Assembly: GCA_015680685.1 (NCBI GenBank)
Contig: MNCI01013669.1
Location: forward strand, 4,384 to 68,383
DNA from: Gnetum montanum
Taxonomy: Eukaryota > Streptophyta > Gnetopsida > Gnetales > Gnetaceae
DNA: 64,000 nt
Direction of reading: 5' to 3'
Shown: one piece after another, positions 33,291-44,362 of the stretch
Layout of the letters: each line of letters opens with the position of its first letter
Numbering within the stretch: the first letter of the stretch is position 1
Notes under the pieces: model-generated
The model's input: the letters and a program-made list of their open reading frames with translations, nothing else
Told to the model about the DNA's origin: nothing
Database searches by the model: none
Program-made: the position numbers and the translations under genes

Positions 33291-35700
33291 CAATTCCAAT
33301 GAGTTCAAGCTATGACCAAGCAAAAGTTGTTGACCATCTGTTGACCACTTTCAACAATTTTTCTTTTTGCTCAGGNTTTGACCATCTGTTGACCACTTTC
33401 AACAATTTTTCTTTTTGCTCAGGACCAAGTTTGACATTAAGTATGACTAGCTTACCATTTTTTAAGAATCCATATTTAAGGCTAGAAAGTAGAGCTTTAA
33501 ACTCTAGTGGCTCTTTTCTAAAATTCTTAGGGATCTCTAACTCTCCCCAATTAGTATCATCATTTTCATTATCAAAGAGTTGATGATGAACTTTCTCTAG
33601 TTCATCCATGCCTATGACATAAGCACATGTCAAGCTCTTAGTAGGTTTCAAGCACATTGTGCTACTTTTAGAATTAGTGGGTAGCCACTGGGTATCCTCT
33701 TGTTTTGTGGCTACTATGTGTAGAAACCTTTGAATATCTACTTTATGTGCACACTACCTAGATGTAGAAATAGATGCTCATTTCATTGACCAAAGTTTTT
33801 GCATGTAATTGCACCTAGTATTGTTGTACACGATGCATGGAACTCGTTTCTTCTTAATCTTAGAGATATAAATTTTGTGTGGCATTTGGGTTGAAGGGTT
33901 TCCGATGGAATGGTTTGTAGAGGATGAGTTTGGAGTAGGGTGACTATCCACTTAAGTCTTTTAGGGCTTAGTAGGGCTATTGGGTCAAAAATGACCTTTT
34001 ATGAGCATGAAATTTTGAACCACTCAGTTGATGAATTGGTTGTAAATTAATAGCCCTAGTAGCATTGCATTGTTGTGGCTGGGCTAGAAGTTCATCTTGC
34101 ATGGATGGAGTAGGTAGTAGTGACATTAAGGATGGAGGAACAATTGCAAGAATAGGAGGAGGATAATGATAGAATGTGGCATCCCTTTTGAAATGTGGAG
34201 AATGAGTTCTATAGTATTCAGAATGATAGTAGTGATGTTGAAAAGGAGAAAAGTGATAGAAGAGTCACGTAGAGATAGGGGTTGCTAAATGTAATACCCA
34301 TATGGATCTAGCTATTTGTAAGGGTATTGCTCCTTGGCAGTTTCATCCCTCATGACTATGGTTGCTACCACTATTGATATTGCTCATATGATTTTGGTGA
34401 AGTTCCACTTGAATAATATTTTTGTTGCTAATGGAACTACTTGGGATTTCCTTTAGGATAAAGAAATATTTTGGGTGTTNNNNNNNNNNNNNNNNNNNNN
34501 NNNNNNNNNNNNNNNNNNNNNNNNNNNNNNNNNNNNNNNNNNNNNNNNNNNNNNNNNNNNNNNNNNNNNNNNNNNNNNNNNNNNNNNNNNNNNNNNNNAT
34601 CTACCTTAGTAAAAATTTTAGAGGTAAATTTTTAAATTGTCAAGGTTTTTCGGTTCACCATCTCATCAAGTGATGATTCCTCCTCACTATCATAAAATCA
34701 GACCTTCCTCTTGCAAATTGAAGGATCTCAGTTATATTCTTTTGCACTTTTTTGTTTCTTCAACACTTCTTCTTTTTCTACTTTCTTGATTAACCTTTAG
34801 ATCTAATGGGATCTTAATTCTGATAGTCTTCCTTGGGCGTAGATCCCAAGAGTTCTTCTCATTTGAAAGCGAAGCCCATCTACGATGCGACAAAGTTATT
34901 CCTACTAAGAGTAACCATGACTAGGGCATTTATGTAATAAGGAATAATATCTACCCATGGTGGCATCCAAGGACTCATGTGTTCTTTGCTTCCAACCTTG
35001 GATTTGCCTTCTCAAATTGGACACTCAGGAGTACGTTTGATACTTTTCGTTGCATAGTTCAAGCATTGTACTTCATCTACAAATTGATTTCAGCTTTAAG
35101 AACCAATACCAACTTTTTGCATCTTTGATGAGTGTCCTCCATCATGATCATGTCTCATGTAGTTGCATTCAAATCTAGAAGAGGAAGAAGATGATAACAA
35201 AGGTGAAGAGGAAGAAGGACTAGCATCATCATGGTGCCTACCATCCCCTCTTCTCATGTTGCAATCATGATCATGATCATGCTTCTTACCTACATCCCTG
35301 TTATGACTCTCCTTCATGGATCATCTCTTTGTCATGGGATCCATTCTTGCCAAAACCAAGATTATGTATCGTGGATTGCAAGTTCTAATTTTGACCTTCT
35401 TCACCAAAGTCAAAGAGAGGAGTCTCTTTCTACAAAAAAATCCACAGAGAAGGATTCTCCACAATCTTTTTGGTACCTCAAGAATGGGGAATCATTGGAC
35501 AACTTCCCCTTGGCAGACTTGTAGTGCTACTATAGCTATCCATCCCTCAAACATTGTGCATTGATGGAATGATAATCCCTGGTGTCACTATCTTGCACAA
35601 CATATTCAACATGGAGCCCTTGGACTCCATTAGAGTTGGGCAAAGAATCACTCTTATGAGAAGAAGAAATCTTGTATTAGAAGACAAGAAATGTAGTGTG
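33291..35700 (-). pseudogene. gypsy-2 gag, protease and pre-RT linker
   Basis: The open block 33657-33310 (CLKPTKSLTCAYVIGMDELE, KVHHQLFDNENDDTNWGELE, LEFKALLSSLKYGFLKNGK, LGPEQKEKLLKVVNRW) is the Athila/Tat pre-RT linker and matches 13560-13830. It contains a 46 bp duplication around an N at 33376. Upstream, the gag region carries a low-complexity Asp/His/Ser-rich part (35317-35096, including HHDDASPSSSSPLLSSSSSS) and the capsid-like region around 34900-35080 in alignment with gypsy-1. A 119 bp gap removes part of the gag/PR junction. Confidence 0.7.
34480..34598. other. Assembly gap (119 N)
   Basis: A run of unknown bases inside the gag/protease part of gypsy-2. Confidence 0.99.
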
Positions 35701-35814
35701 CTTTCTTATAATGGTTGTAGTTCTTTTAATGTATGATATGACTTTAGGGTTCATTACAATGATGTTAAATAATTTTTCACTAAATTCTAAATAGTGCATG
35801 TAACAAACTAAAGG

Positions 35815-35832
35815 TCCCTAGCAACGACACCA
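35815..35832 (-). other. tRNA-Asp-type primer-binding site of gypsy-2
   Basis: The minus strand reads TGGTGTCGTTGCTAGGGA, one base after the LTR end. It matches the Athila-type PBS TGGCGCCGTTGCCGGGGA, complementary to the tRNA-Asp 3' end, with four differences: three C-to-T and one G-to-A, all compatible with decay of methylated cytosines. Confidence 0.8.
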
Positions 35833-35833
35833 A

Positions 35834-36762
35834 TGATGAGAAGCAAGTACACTGTACACCCAACCATATGAATTACAAGCATTCATGCATAATCTGATTG
35901 AATTCCGTAGACCTCAAGTTCCTAAGTACATTGGTTCTAGGAGGTGAAATTGAACTATGATGATCATTGTCTTCCCAACTACATTTGTGAAGCTTAGTTG
36001 TATGGTTAAGTGTAATTGGGGAACATGATTTTTATTATTTTATATTTTATTCACCTATGATTGATAACAAGTTGAAACTTAATTTGTTAACCAATTTAAC
36101 TAATCTGATTGCTAATTAATAACTAACTATCCTAACATAAGCATTCAGTCCGAATTTTTATACACATCTTGAATCCATACAACATTGCTAGGTTACCAAG
36201 AATTAAGCGTTGTTGGGATTATCAAGCATTAAGCGTTGCTAGGATTACCAAGTGTTGTATATTATGCTCAAATTGGTCATGCTTATGTGTTTAATCTATT
36301 TAGTTAATTAGTTAATTAATCAAATTCTTACTTATCTTCATTAATCATGTAATTAATGAAAATGGTAAATGCAGATATAAATCAAATAAATCATTAATCT
36401 ATTCCAAGTGCTGCAAGGTTTGATCAAAAGGCTCGTCTTTATTGTTATTCACACTAGTGTGCTCAAGTACATTAGTGCTCAAATAAAAATTAATACACTT
36501 TCCAACTCTTGTTGTGGGCACTCAGAAAAATATTCTAACTCTCAAATGATAAAACTACAAGAGCTTTGCTACAACTATGATGAGACATTCATAAACATGA
36601 TAGGTGAGCATGTATTTATAGAATTTATCATGGAGCTATGTCGAGAGGGTTTCATAAATGTAGCAAATGCTACTTTGATGCGACCTTGTCAATGGGGCAA
36701 CACCACATAGATGGGGTCACATTGATGGGGGCTCATCAACATGACACTTTAACACTTCATTA
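35834..36762 (-). repeat. 5' LTR of gypsy-2
   Basis: Starts TGATGAGAAGC, ends CTTCATTA, 929 bp, homologous throughout to 4682-5617. It has a minus-strand TATA box CTATAAATAC at 36612-36621 and a degenerate 14 bp block at about 36676-36745 (CCTTGTCAATGGGGC, TCACATTGATGGGGG). Confidence 0.85.
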
Positions 36763-39700
36763 GGGCTTAAAGCAAATTGAAGAAGCCAAAAAAGCAAGGC
36801 TCTCTACAATTGAAGTAAAATAAGAGGCAGAACAAATTAAAAGGAAATAAAAATTTTAATAACCTAACAACAAGTAAAAGAGGGAAAATCAAGAAGAGGA
36901 ATAAAAAATTTAAATAAAATTTCTAAAGATTCAAGATACACAAAAGCATTCTACAAGGATTAGATTGCATAGTTTCAATCAAATTTTAAATCCAACAATT
37001 AGTATCAATCTAGGAGCTCATGTCATTGAAGATTAGAAAAATTTGCATTTGTGCAAAAATTTGTGTTAATGAAAGATCTAAAGAAAGATGATCAAACGTG
37101 AAAAATTTCAAACTATGAGAATGATTAATAGTGCTACATTTGAAATTAAATAATGTCTAGAACATTGCATGGAAATGAACACTGAAGCAAATAAGTATGA
37201 CTAAGCATTTGAAAAATAAATTTTAAAAGCTTGTAAAATGAGATAAAATAAATAAAGGGTTAGTATGTGATCCAATTAGTGAAGAAATAAAAAATGACCA
37301 GTCTAAAAAGCAGTAAGGAAATGTGAGAGTTTCTCCAAGAAAAACATCAAACCAAGGAGAGTGAAACTAAATGGAAAAATTAAGAGGAAAAAAAATAAAA
37401 ACGAAAAGGAGAATAAAACAAATATAAAGAAGTAAAAAAGCTAACAATGATCTCTTTAATAAAAGTAAAATCAAAAGCATAACAAACTAAAGAATTAACA
37501 AAGTTTTAAGTTAAGAACGTATCAAGGTTTCAAAAGGTAAAGGATGGGCATATTAGAAAGAGGAATAAAAAATTCAAATGAAATTTCCAAAGATTGAATG
37601 TACACAAAGCATTTTACATTTCTTAGATTGCATATTTTCAATCAGATTTTAACTCTTAATTGGTATCAATGCAAAAGGTCATGTCAATGGAAAATATGAA
37701 CAAATATTATTAAAGGTATCAAATTTTTAAAGTATGAGAATGATTACTAATACTATTTTATAAGTAAATTACATTTGGAACATTGTGCATAAAAAAAATA
37801 CTGAAATCAAGAAGCATGACCAAGAATTTGAAGAAGAAATTTCAAAAACTAGTAAAAGAAGATGAAAGATGTAAAGGACTAGTATACAATTTAGTTAAAA
37901 GAAAAATAAAAACCATAATGACTAATTTGAAGACCAACAGGGAAATATGAAATTTTTTATTTTTATTTTATTTTTTTGAAAGAAATATCAAAACAAGAAA
38001 GGTTCAACAAAAGGACAAAATGAAGAGCTAAATATTCCAAAAGTAAAGAAAAGAAAAACCAAAAAAAAAGAAGCAAGGATCTCTAAAATAGAAGTAAAAT
38101 CATCTGCACAAAAAATTGAAGAATCAACAATTNAAACAAGGATCTCTAAAATAGAAGTAAAATCATCTGCACAAAAAATTGAAGAATCAACAATTACAAC
38201 TAAAAGACAAAGAAGAGCAATGTTAAATCAAAAAGGTATCAAAGATTCAAAAGGTATCAAGAATAAAAAATTCCAAAGAAATATACAAAAATTGAAGATA
38301 CACAAATGTTGCATTGGTCAAACATTGATATCTCAATTTCAAACATTGTGTTGTCCCCTAACTTTGAGGCAAGTTGTACTTCTTGTAGTTTGATTTTAAA
38401 ATGAACATGAAGCTACATCTTAAAAGAAAGGTGTTTGTTTCAATGTCACTATTCATGTAATTTCTAATAATCTTTTGTACTATAATAATTTCATATCAAC
38501 TATTAACTTCTCCATCTCTAAGAATGTATAAAAATGTTACCTTTCAATATCTACCCAATCTACTAATTTATTTTTTCTATGAATATACTCCTTTAAGCTA
38601 CTAAAGTTTAATATCATAATTAATGATCCTTAAAGAAATATCCCACTCTCTCAACATAGGACAATATTGTTATCTAAATTTTATAGCTTTGCATATTTGA
38701 TATTGAATATGAGTATCTGTTAAATAGGGATGTTGTTATAAGTTATTGTAATACACACTTCAATGATTCCATCCAATGTAACTTTTGATATGAAAATTCA
38801 AGTCTTTCTAGTAATCTACTAATGTTTAGAAAATACAACATTTATTTGGTAGCTTCGCAAGGTTTGGTATCCATTTCCATTTCACTCTTAATCTTTTTCT
38901 TCTTAAGTTGCATTGGTAAATATACATTTTGTTCACAACTAATCATTGTTGTTCTTCATTCTCTTCCTCGCATAAAATATTATTGAATTTTTCTTTCAAG
39001 CATCTTGGTTGTAATCTCTCACATACCCTTTATATCTTAATGATATCAATCATTTAATTTTCTATCTTCCTTCCTTGCAAATCTCACTTCATATATATTT
39101 TATGCTCATCCAAATTCCATTGTTTTCATTGTAGTTCTCTAATTTTTGTTCAAAGATTGATATCCTAATTTCAAACATTGCATTATTTATTAATTTTATG
39201 GTAAGCTCTAGTTCAATCCTTGCTTCCTAATTTTATTGTAAACATGAAGATTAATCTTGTATATTTCTTATCTAATTTTTCAATCCCTGAATCTTAATTC
39301 TTTATTATTTTTTTAAAATCTACTTTTTTTACTATAGCATCTCATACAACCATTAGCCCAAGTGTTGTTGTTTGATAACAAGTACAGTTATTTTTCATTT
39401 CTATTCCTTCTTGACTATGGATTCATCAACTTCTAAGAATGTATAGTCCTAACCAAACTTTTATCTCAATCCATCAAGTATTCTTTTAAAACTTTTCTTT
39501 CTATATAAATGTTGAGTAACCATTATATCACCTTGGTTGTAATTTGTCATAATCCATTCATACACCTAAAAGATGTTATTTAATATGGAGTGTTGATATT
39601 TTCCATGTGTTTATTTATTCATGTTCTATATTAAAAATGTCTATCTAAAAATCCATAGAGCCCTATTAATCCATAAAAATCTATCTCAAGAATAATTCAT

Positions 39701-40307
39701 AACAAAGAACATACCCAAAAGCATCATCTACTACATTCAACTTCAACAACTGGTATCAAAGCACTAGGCCATACCCATGGGATATTAGAACAAATATTAT
39801 ATGAGGTGTCAAATTATTTATGATGACAAAAAATTTCAAAGTATCAGGATGACTAGCAATCCTACTCCTAAAATTAAATGATGTTTCAAACATTGTGGAG
39901 AAAAGAATAGTAAAGCTAAGAAGTATGACCAAAGAAAAAATATCAAATGTTTCCAAAAAAGATGAAATATGTAAAACAATAATATGCAATTTAGTTAGAG
40001 GAAAAATAAAAATCACAATGACTAATTTGAACATCAATAATGAAATGTGCGAGTTTCTTCAAGAAAAATATGAAAACAAGGGTGGGTTCAATTGAAGCAC
40101 AAAAATAACTAAAAACTACAAAAAACATGGGGCAAAACCAAATTAAGGATGTAAACAAGTCAGCAAGGATCTGTATAATAGAAATAAAATCAAAGGCACA
40201 AAAAATTAAAATGAAATAAAAAATTCAAGAATGTACCAAGGGTTTAAAAAGTAAAAGAGGAATAAAAAATTCAATTTCAATTTTTGAAGACCAAAGATAC
40301 ACAAATC
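36763..40307 (+). repeat. R1 macro-repeat block B
   Basis: Remainder of the core cut by gypsy-2 (36763-37000), full cores from 37001 and 37661 (660 bp apart), a shortened long unit (38330-39750) with landmarks shared with 19850-20300, and a core at 39751 that is interrupted at 40307 by copia-2. An exact 61 bp duplication flanks the N at 38133. Confidence 0.75.
39751..40307 (+). pseudogene. R1 core copy with best-preserved gag-like stretch
   Basis: PBS-like TGGTATCAAAGC at 39751. A 66-codon open stretch at 39895-40095 reads MEKRIVKLRSMTKEKISNV, KDEICKTIICNLVRGKIKI, TMTNLNINNEMCEFLQEKYE. The Leu/Ile/Lys spacing suggests a coiled coil. The following basic tail is out of frame. Resemblance to a copia-type gag is inferred only from position and composition. 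Confidence 0.4.
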
Positions 40308-40740
40308 TATAATGATGTGAGCCAAAATTAGGAGTTCTAAAACTGTGCATGTCAATTTTCTATATTTAAATTCGAATGCTCCTAGCTATTTTGGGCATTT
40401 ATTCTCATTGCTAAAATAGGAGGATAGGATTTATGGCATGCCTAAGTGCTATATAATATTGTGATGGGATGTATGTCAAAATAAGAAGAAGAGCAAAGAG
40501 AGGCATATCTGTAAGCAACTGTTGTATTGCAGTGCAGGTGTTTGTATTTTTCTTCTTGCATATGCTAAAGAGAATCCTCCATTCCTGTGAATGTAGGCAC
40601 TTTTCTGAACCACATAAATCTTTGTTCTATTTTGCATTTATTTTTTTGTTGTGTTTCTCATTTTATTTATGGTATCGCATTCAACATTCTTCCTTCTATT
40701 TCTTGTTCAATCTTCGGATTTTTCCATAAATTTCATAAAA
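40308..40740 (+). repeat. 5' LTR of copia-2
   Basis: Begins TATAATGATGTGAGC (mutated from TGTAATGATGTGAGC of the partner). TATA-like GCTATATAATATTG near 40450. Aligns along its length with 43901-44362. The ORFs crossing it are not genes. Confidence 0.85.
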
Positions 40741-40742
40741 AT

Positions 40743-40755
40743 TGGTATCGAAGTA
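40743..40755 (+). other. PBS of copia-2
   Basis: TGGTATCGAAGTA directly after the LTR, similar to the initiator tRNA-Met PBS TGGTATCAGAGC. Confidence 0.65.
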
Positions 40756-40780
40756 GACAATTGGTGATAGTTGTAGAAGA

Positions 40781-41640
40781 ATGGCCTCTATGATTTTGAA
40801 TGCAAATTTTGAGATGAAGGAGTTTAATTCTAAGAACAACTTCAGGCTATGATAGGTCAAAGTCAAGGATTTCCTTATTTAGCAAGGTTTGCATAGGGCA
40901 TTACAAGGGAAAGTGAAGAAAACCATAGGAATGTCAAATGAAGATTAGGAGTATTTAAATTTGAGAGCTCATAGCACCATTTGCTTGAGTCTTGCAAATC
41001 AGGTCTTGTTGAATGTTGCAAAGGAGGTTTCAGTTGCTACATTGTGGAGCAAGTTGGAGGATTTGTATATGAACAAATCCCTCACGAACAAGCCATATTT
41101 AAATTCAAAGCTTTATGAATTTAAGATGAAGAAAGGGATGTCCATTGTGGACCATCTAAATGCTCTCAATGAGCTTGTCTGCCACTTGTCAAACATTGAG
41201 ATGTAGGTTGAGAAGGAAGATCAAGCCCTCATCATGTTGAAATCTCTCCTACCATCGTAGAAGCCTCTTGCAACCACATTGCTCTATGGAAAGTATACTA
41301 TAGAATTAGAGATGGTGACTATAGCTCTTCTTTTAGAAGAAAAGATGAAGGCCTTAGATACAAAAACATCTAGAGAGGACTTGACAACAACAAGAGGATG
41401 CATGATGAAAATAGGTTCTAATAGAGAATATTCTAGATCAAAGTTGAGATCTAGAAAAGCAAATAAAAAGGAGAAGAAGTGCTTTTACTACCATAAGAAG
41501 GACCATTTCAAGCATGAATGTCAAAAGTTGAAAGCAGATCAAGAAGTCAAGCAGAAAGAAGAAGACAACTTGTCTTCTCAAAATGAGGCAAACATTATAG
41601 ATAGAGATACTTTAAAAAATGGATATGATATTCTTGCAAC
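40781..41640 (+). pseudogene. copia-2 gag
   Basis: From ATG 40781 (MASMILNANFEMKEFNSKNN). The gag core includes LANQVLLNVAKEVSVATLWS, KLEDLYMNKSLTNKPYLNSK, LYEFKMKKGMSIVDHLNALN, typical of the UBN2-type gag of copia elements. A zinc knuckle at 41480-41521 reads CFYYHKKDHFKHEC, in which the second Cys is Tyr. In-frame TAG/TAA/TGA occur near 40850, 40945, 41204 and 41260. Gag builds the particle and binds RNA; this copy is inactive. Confidence 0.88.
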
Positions 41641-42930
41641 TTCAGGAACTTCTGATAGTGGTGCATGAATCCTTAATTCAGAGGCTTCATGGCACATCAC
41701 TTCGAACAAATCTTGGTTTCAAGCATATTAGGAAATTGATAGGGAACAAATTCTAATGGAAACAACTGATAAGGCTAGAATTATTAGTGTTGGTACTATT
41801 TGGATCAAGACACATGATGGAGTTATGAAAACTCATAGATGTGAATCATGAACCATGGATGAGGAGAAGTCTAATTTCTCTTGGAGCTTTAAATGGGCTT
41901 GGCTACAAGTACATAGGAAAAAATTGTTTCTTGAAGATTTTCAAAGGCTCTCTTGTGATGATGAAGGGCAAGAAGCACAATGATCTATACAAGCTAATTG
42001 GAGAAACAATGGTTGGAGAAGAATATGTTGTAGTTAGAAAAGTTCTTACATCCATGTTGTGGCATAAGCAACTTGGCCACATCAGTGAGATTGGGCTAAA
42101 TAATCTACTCAACAAGAAACTACTACTAGGAGTGCATAGAACAAAATATGACTTCTACGAGCACTATGTGTATGGAAAGCAATGCAAGGTCAAGTTTTCA
42201 AGTAGGGAAACCAAGAGTAGGAACATGTTGGATCTTGAACATAGTGATGTTTGGAATCTAGATCCTCAAGTATATTTAGGAGGTGCGAGGTATTTCATTA
42301 CCTTCATTGATGATAAATTAAGAAAGTTATGGGTCTTTCTTTGAAAGTAAAATATAATGCTTTTGAAAGGTTTGAAAATTTCTAAAGCCTTAGTGAAGAG
42401 GAGTGCTAGCAAGAAGATTAAGTGTCTAAGGTTAGATTCCAGGGGAGAGTATATTTAGAAGAAGTTTGAGGTATACTATAAGTTTGAAGGAAGAGAAATA
42501 TATTTGATAGTTCTAGGTACTCCACAGTAGAATGGTATCATAGAAAGGATGAATTGTATACTTCTTGAACACACAAGAAGCATGATGAGCTATGTAGGGC
42601 TGGACAAGGCATTTTAGATGGAGGTAATCAATACAACATATTATTTGGTGAATAGGATTCCTTCTCTTACATTCAATTTCAAGACTCCAAAGATGATATG
42701 AAGTCGATCACTAGGGCGATATGATCATCTCATGACCTTTGGCTGCATGGCATATGTTCATATTTCAAGTATCTGGAGAAGCAAGCTATGTCCTAAATCT
42801 AAGAAATGTACATTTCTTGGATATGAAGATGGCACCAAGGGATACAAGTTATGGGATCCTATCTCTAAGAAGATATCCATTAGTAGGGATGTAGTATTTG
42901 ATGAATCTTCTCTTTTGTAGAAGAATGAAT
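41641..42930 (+). pseudogene. copia-2 protease and integrase
   Basis: Protease: ILNSEASWHITSNKSWF near 41670-41715, where the catalytic DSG has become NSE. Pre-integrase zinc domain at 42053-42200: MLWHKQLGHISEIGL, FYEHYVYGKQCKVKF, with both Cys of the expected C..C pair read as Tyr. Core: LEHSDVWNLDPQ (first D), LDSRGEY near 42435 (second D), NGIIERMN near 42533 (catalytic E), then MTFGCMAYVHISS, KKCTFLGYEDGTKGYKLWDP and VVFDESSLL ending near 42917. Frameshifts and stops separate the blocks. Confidence 0.9.
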
Positions 42931-43835
42931 AAGAATAGGTTGTAGAGGATCATTCTTTGGATAAAGTCTCTATGGAGCTAAAATCACTTAAAAGTAACAA
43001 CAATAAGGAGAACAAAGAAGAAACTTAAGTGGAAGCACCTAAAGGAATGTAGACACAGGTGGAGCTAAGAAGATCTTCAAGGGCATTCTAGCAAGAAGGT
43101 TCCATGGTGATTTTTCCTTTCTTTGGTTGCATATATAGAGGATCCAATGTCTTATCAAGAGGCATTGATAAGTGAACAAAAGAAATAGTGGCAAGTAGCA
43201 ATGGAAGAAGAGATGCAATGTCTCTTAAAGAATGTCACTTGGGAAGCTATGTAATAGAATCTTATGTATCTTAAAGGAACATCAAGGTTTTCTATTTGCT
43301 ATAGCNCTCTTATGTATCTTAAAGGAACATCAAGGTTTTCTATTTGCTATAGCAGGGATAATAAGGGCTTAGTAGGCCATTGTGATTCAAACTTTGCAAG
43401 GGATTAGGACAAAAGAAAGTCTACATCAAGGCAAGTGTTCACAATGGCAAGGGGACCTATTTTTTGGAAGTCCAAGCTTCAGTCGATGGTGGCTCTTTCT
43501 ACCATGGGGGCAGAATACATTGCTACTTTGTAAGCTTGTAGAGAAGGGATTTGGCTGCAAAATCTTTTACAATATCTGGACAAGCATGAGGAGAAGATTT
43601 CAATCTTCTATGATAGTTAAAGTATCATCTTTTTGGTACATAATCCAACATTTCATGAAAGCTCTAAGCATGGTCAACTAAAATACCACTTTGTTCAACA
43701 ATAGGTATAGGAAAGGTGTGTAGATTTGTAGAAGGTTCACATTTTGATGAATCTAGAAGATATGTTAACAAAGTATGTTCTATTGTATAAGTTTAAGCGG
43801 TCCTTAAACCTCTTACAGCTTCATCAAATATAGCT
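42931..43835 (+). pseudogene. copia-2 RT start joined to RNase H (RT deleted)
   Basis: 43135-43250 shows the RT entry region (EDPMSYQEALISEQKK, WQVAMEEEMQCLLKNVTWEA). Immediately afterwards LMYLKGTSRFSICYSRDNKG begins, which belongs after the RT; the YVDD domain is absent. The RNase H continues: LVGHCDSNFARD, WKSKLQSMVALSTMGAEYIA, HESSKHGQLKYHFVQ near 43655-43700. A 46 bp exact duplication flanks the N at 43306, at the deletion point, so part of the loss could be an assembly effect. Confidence 0.85.
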
Positions 43836-43900
43836 AAGTAGCTAATATTTAGGATTTAGTGAAGGAGATACAAGGATCAATTTTCACTCAAGGTGGAAAT

Positions 43901-44362
43901 TGTAATGATGTGAGCTAAGAATAGTAGTTCTAAAACTATGTATGCCAAGTTTCTATCTTCAAATTGTAATGCTCCTAGGTATTTTGGAAATTTTTTCTCA
44001 TTGCTAAAATAAGAGGTTAGGAATTGTTATCACATGTTATTTTAGAGTGTTTCTAAGTGCTATATAATATTATTATGGGGTGTGTGTTGGAACAAGAAGA
44101 AGAGTAAAAATAGGCATATCTATAAGTAGTTGTTGTATTGTAGTGTGGGTGTTTGTATTTTCCTTCTTGCATCTACTAAAGAGAATCATTCATTCTTATG
44201 GATGTAGGCACTTTGTTGAACCACATAAGTATTTGTTCTATTTTCAATTTATTTCTTCACTATTTTTTTGTGTGTTTCTCATTTTTATTCATGGTATTGC
44301 ATTTAGTATTTTTCCTTCTATCCACTATTTGATCTTAGGATTTTTCTTTGAATTTTGTTGCA
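43901..44362 (+). repeat. 3' LTR of copia-2
   Basis: Preceded by the purine tract AAGGTGGAAAT, starts TGTAATGATGTGAGC, ends GTTGCA. Homologous to 40308-40740. Confidence 0.88.

Larger units (their letters stand above)
25379..36762 (-). mobile_element. gypsy-2: second Athila-like element
   Basis: Same design and strand as gypsy-1: 5' LTR 35834-36762, tRNA-Asp-type PBS 35815-35832, gag-PR, RT-RNH, IN, spacer, extra ORF, and a 3' LTR reduced to 25379-25455. Total 11.4 kb with a 119 bp N gap at 34480-34598. It is inserted within an R1 core: the left flank AGCTAAAAACTACAAAATAC and the right flank GAAGCCAAAAAAGCAAGG are neighbouring parts of the core in uninterrupted copies. Heavily mutated. Confidence 0.85.
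40308..44362 (+). mobile_element. copia-2: complete-ended, RT-deleted copia element
   Basis: 5' LTR 40308-40740, PBS, gag-PR-IN, RT deletion, RNase H, polypurine tract, 3' LTR 43901-44362. Flanked by a near-perfect 5 bp duplication (AAATC at 40303-40307, GAATC at 44363-44367) within an R1 core. 4055 bp, shorter than a full copia element because most of RT is missing, so it is non-autonomous. Confidence 0.9.
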
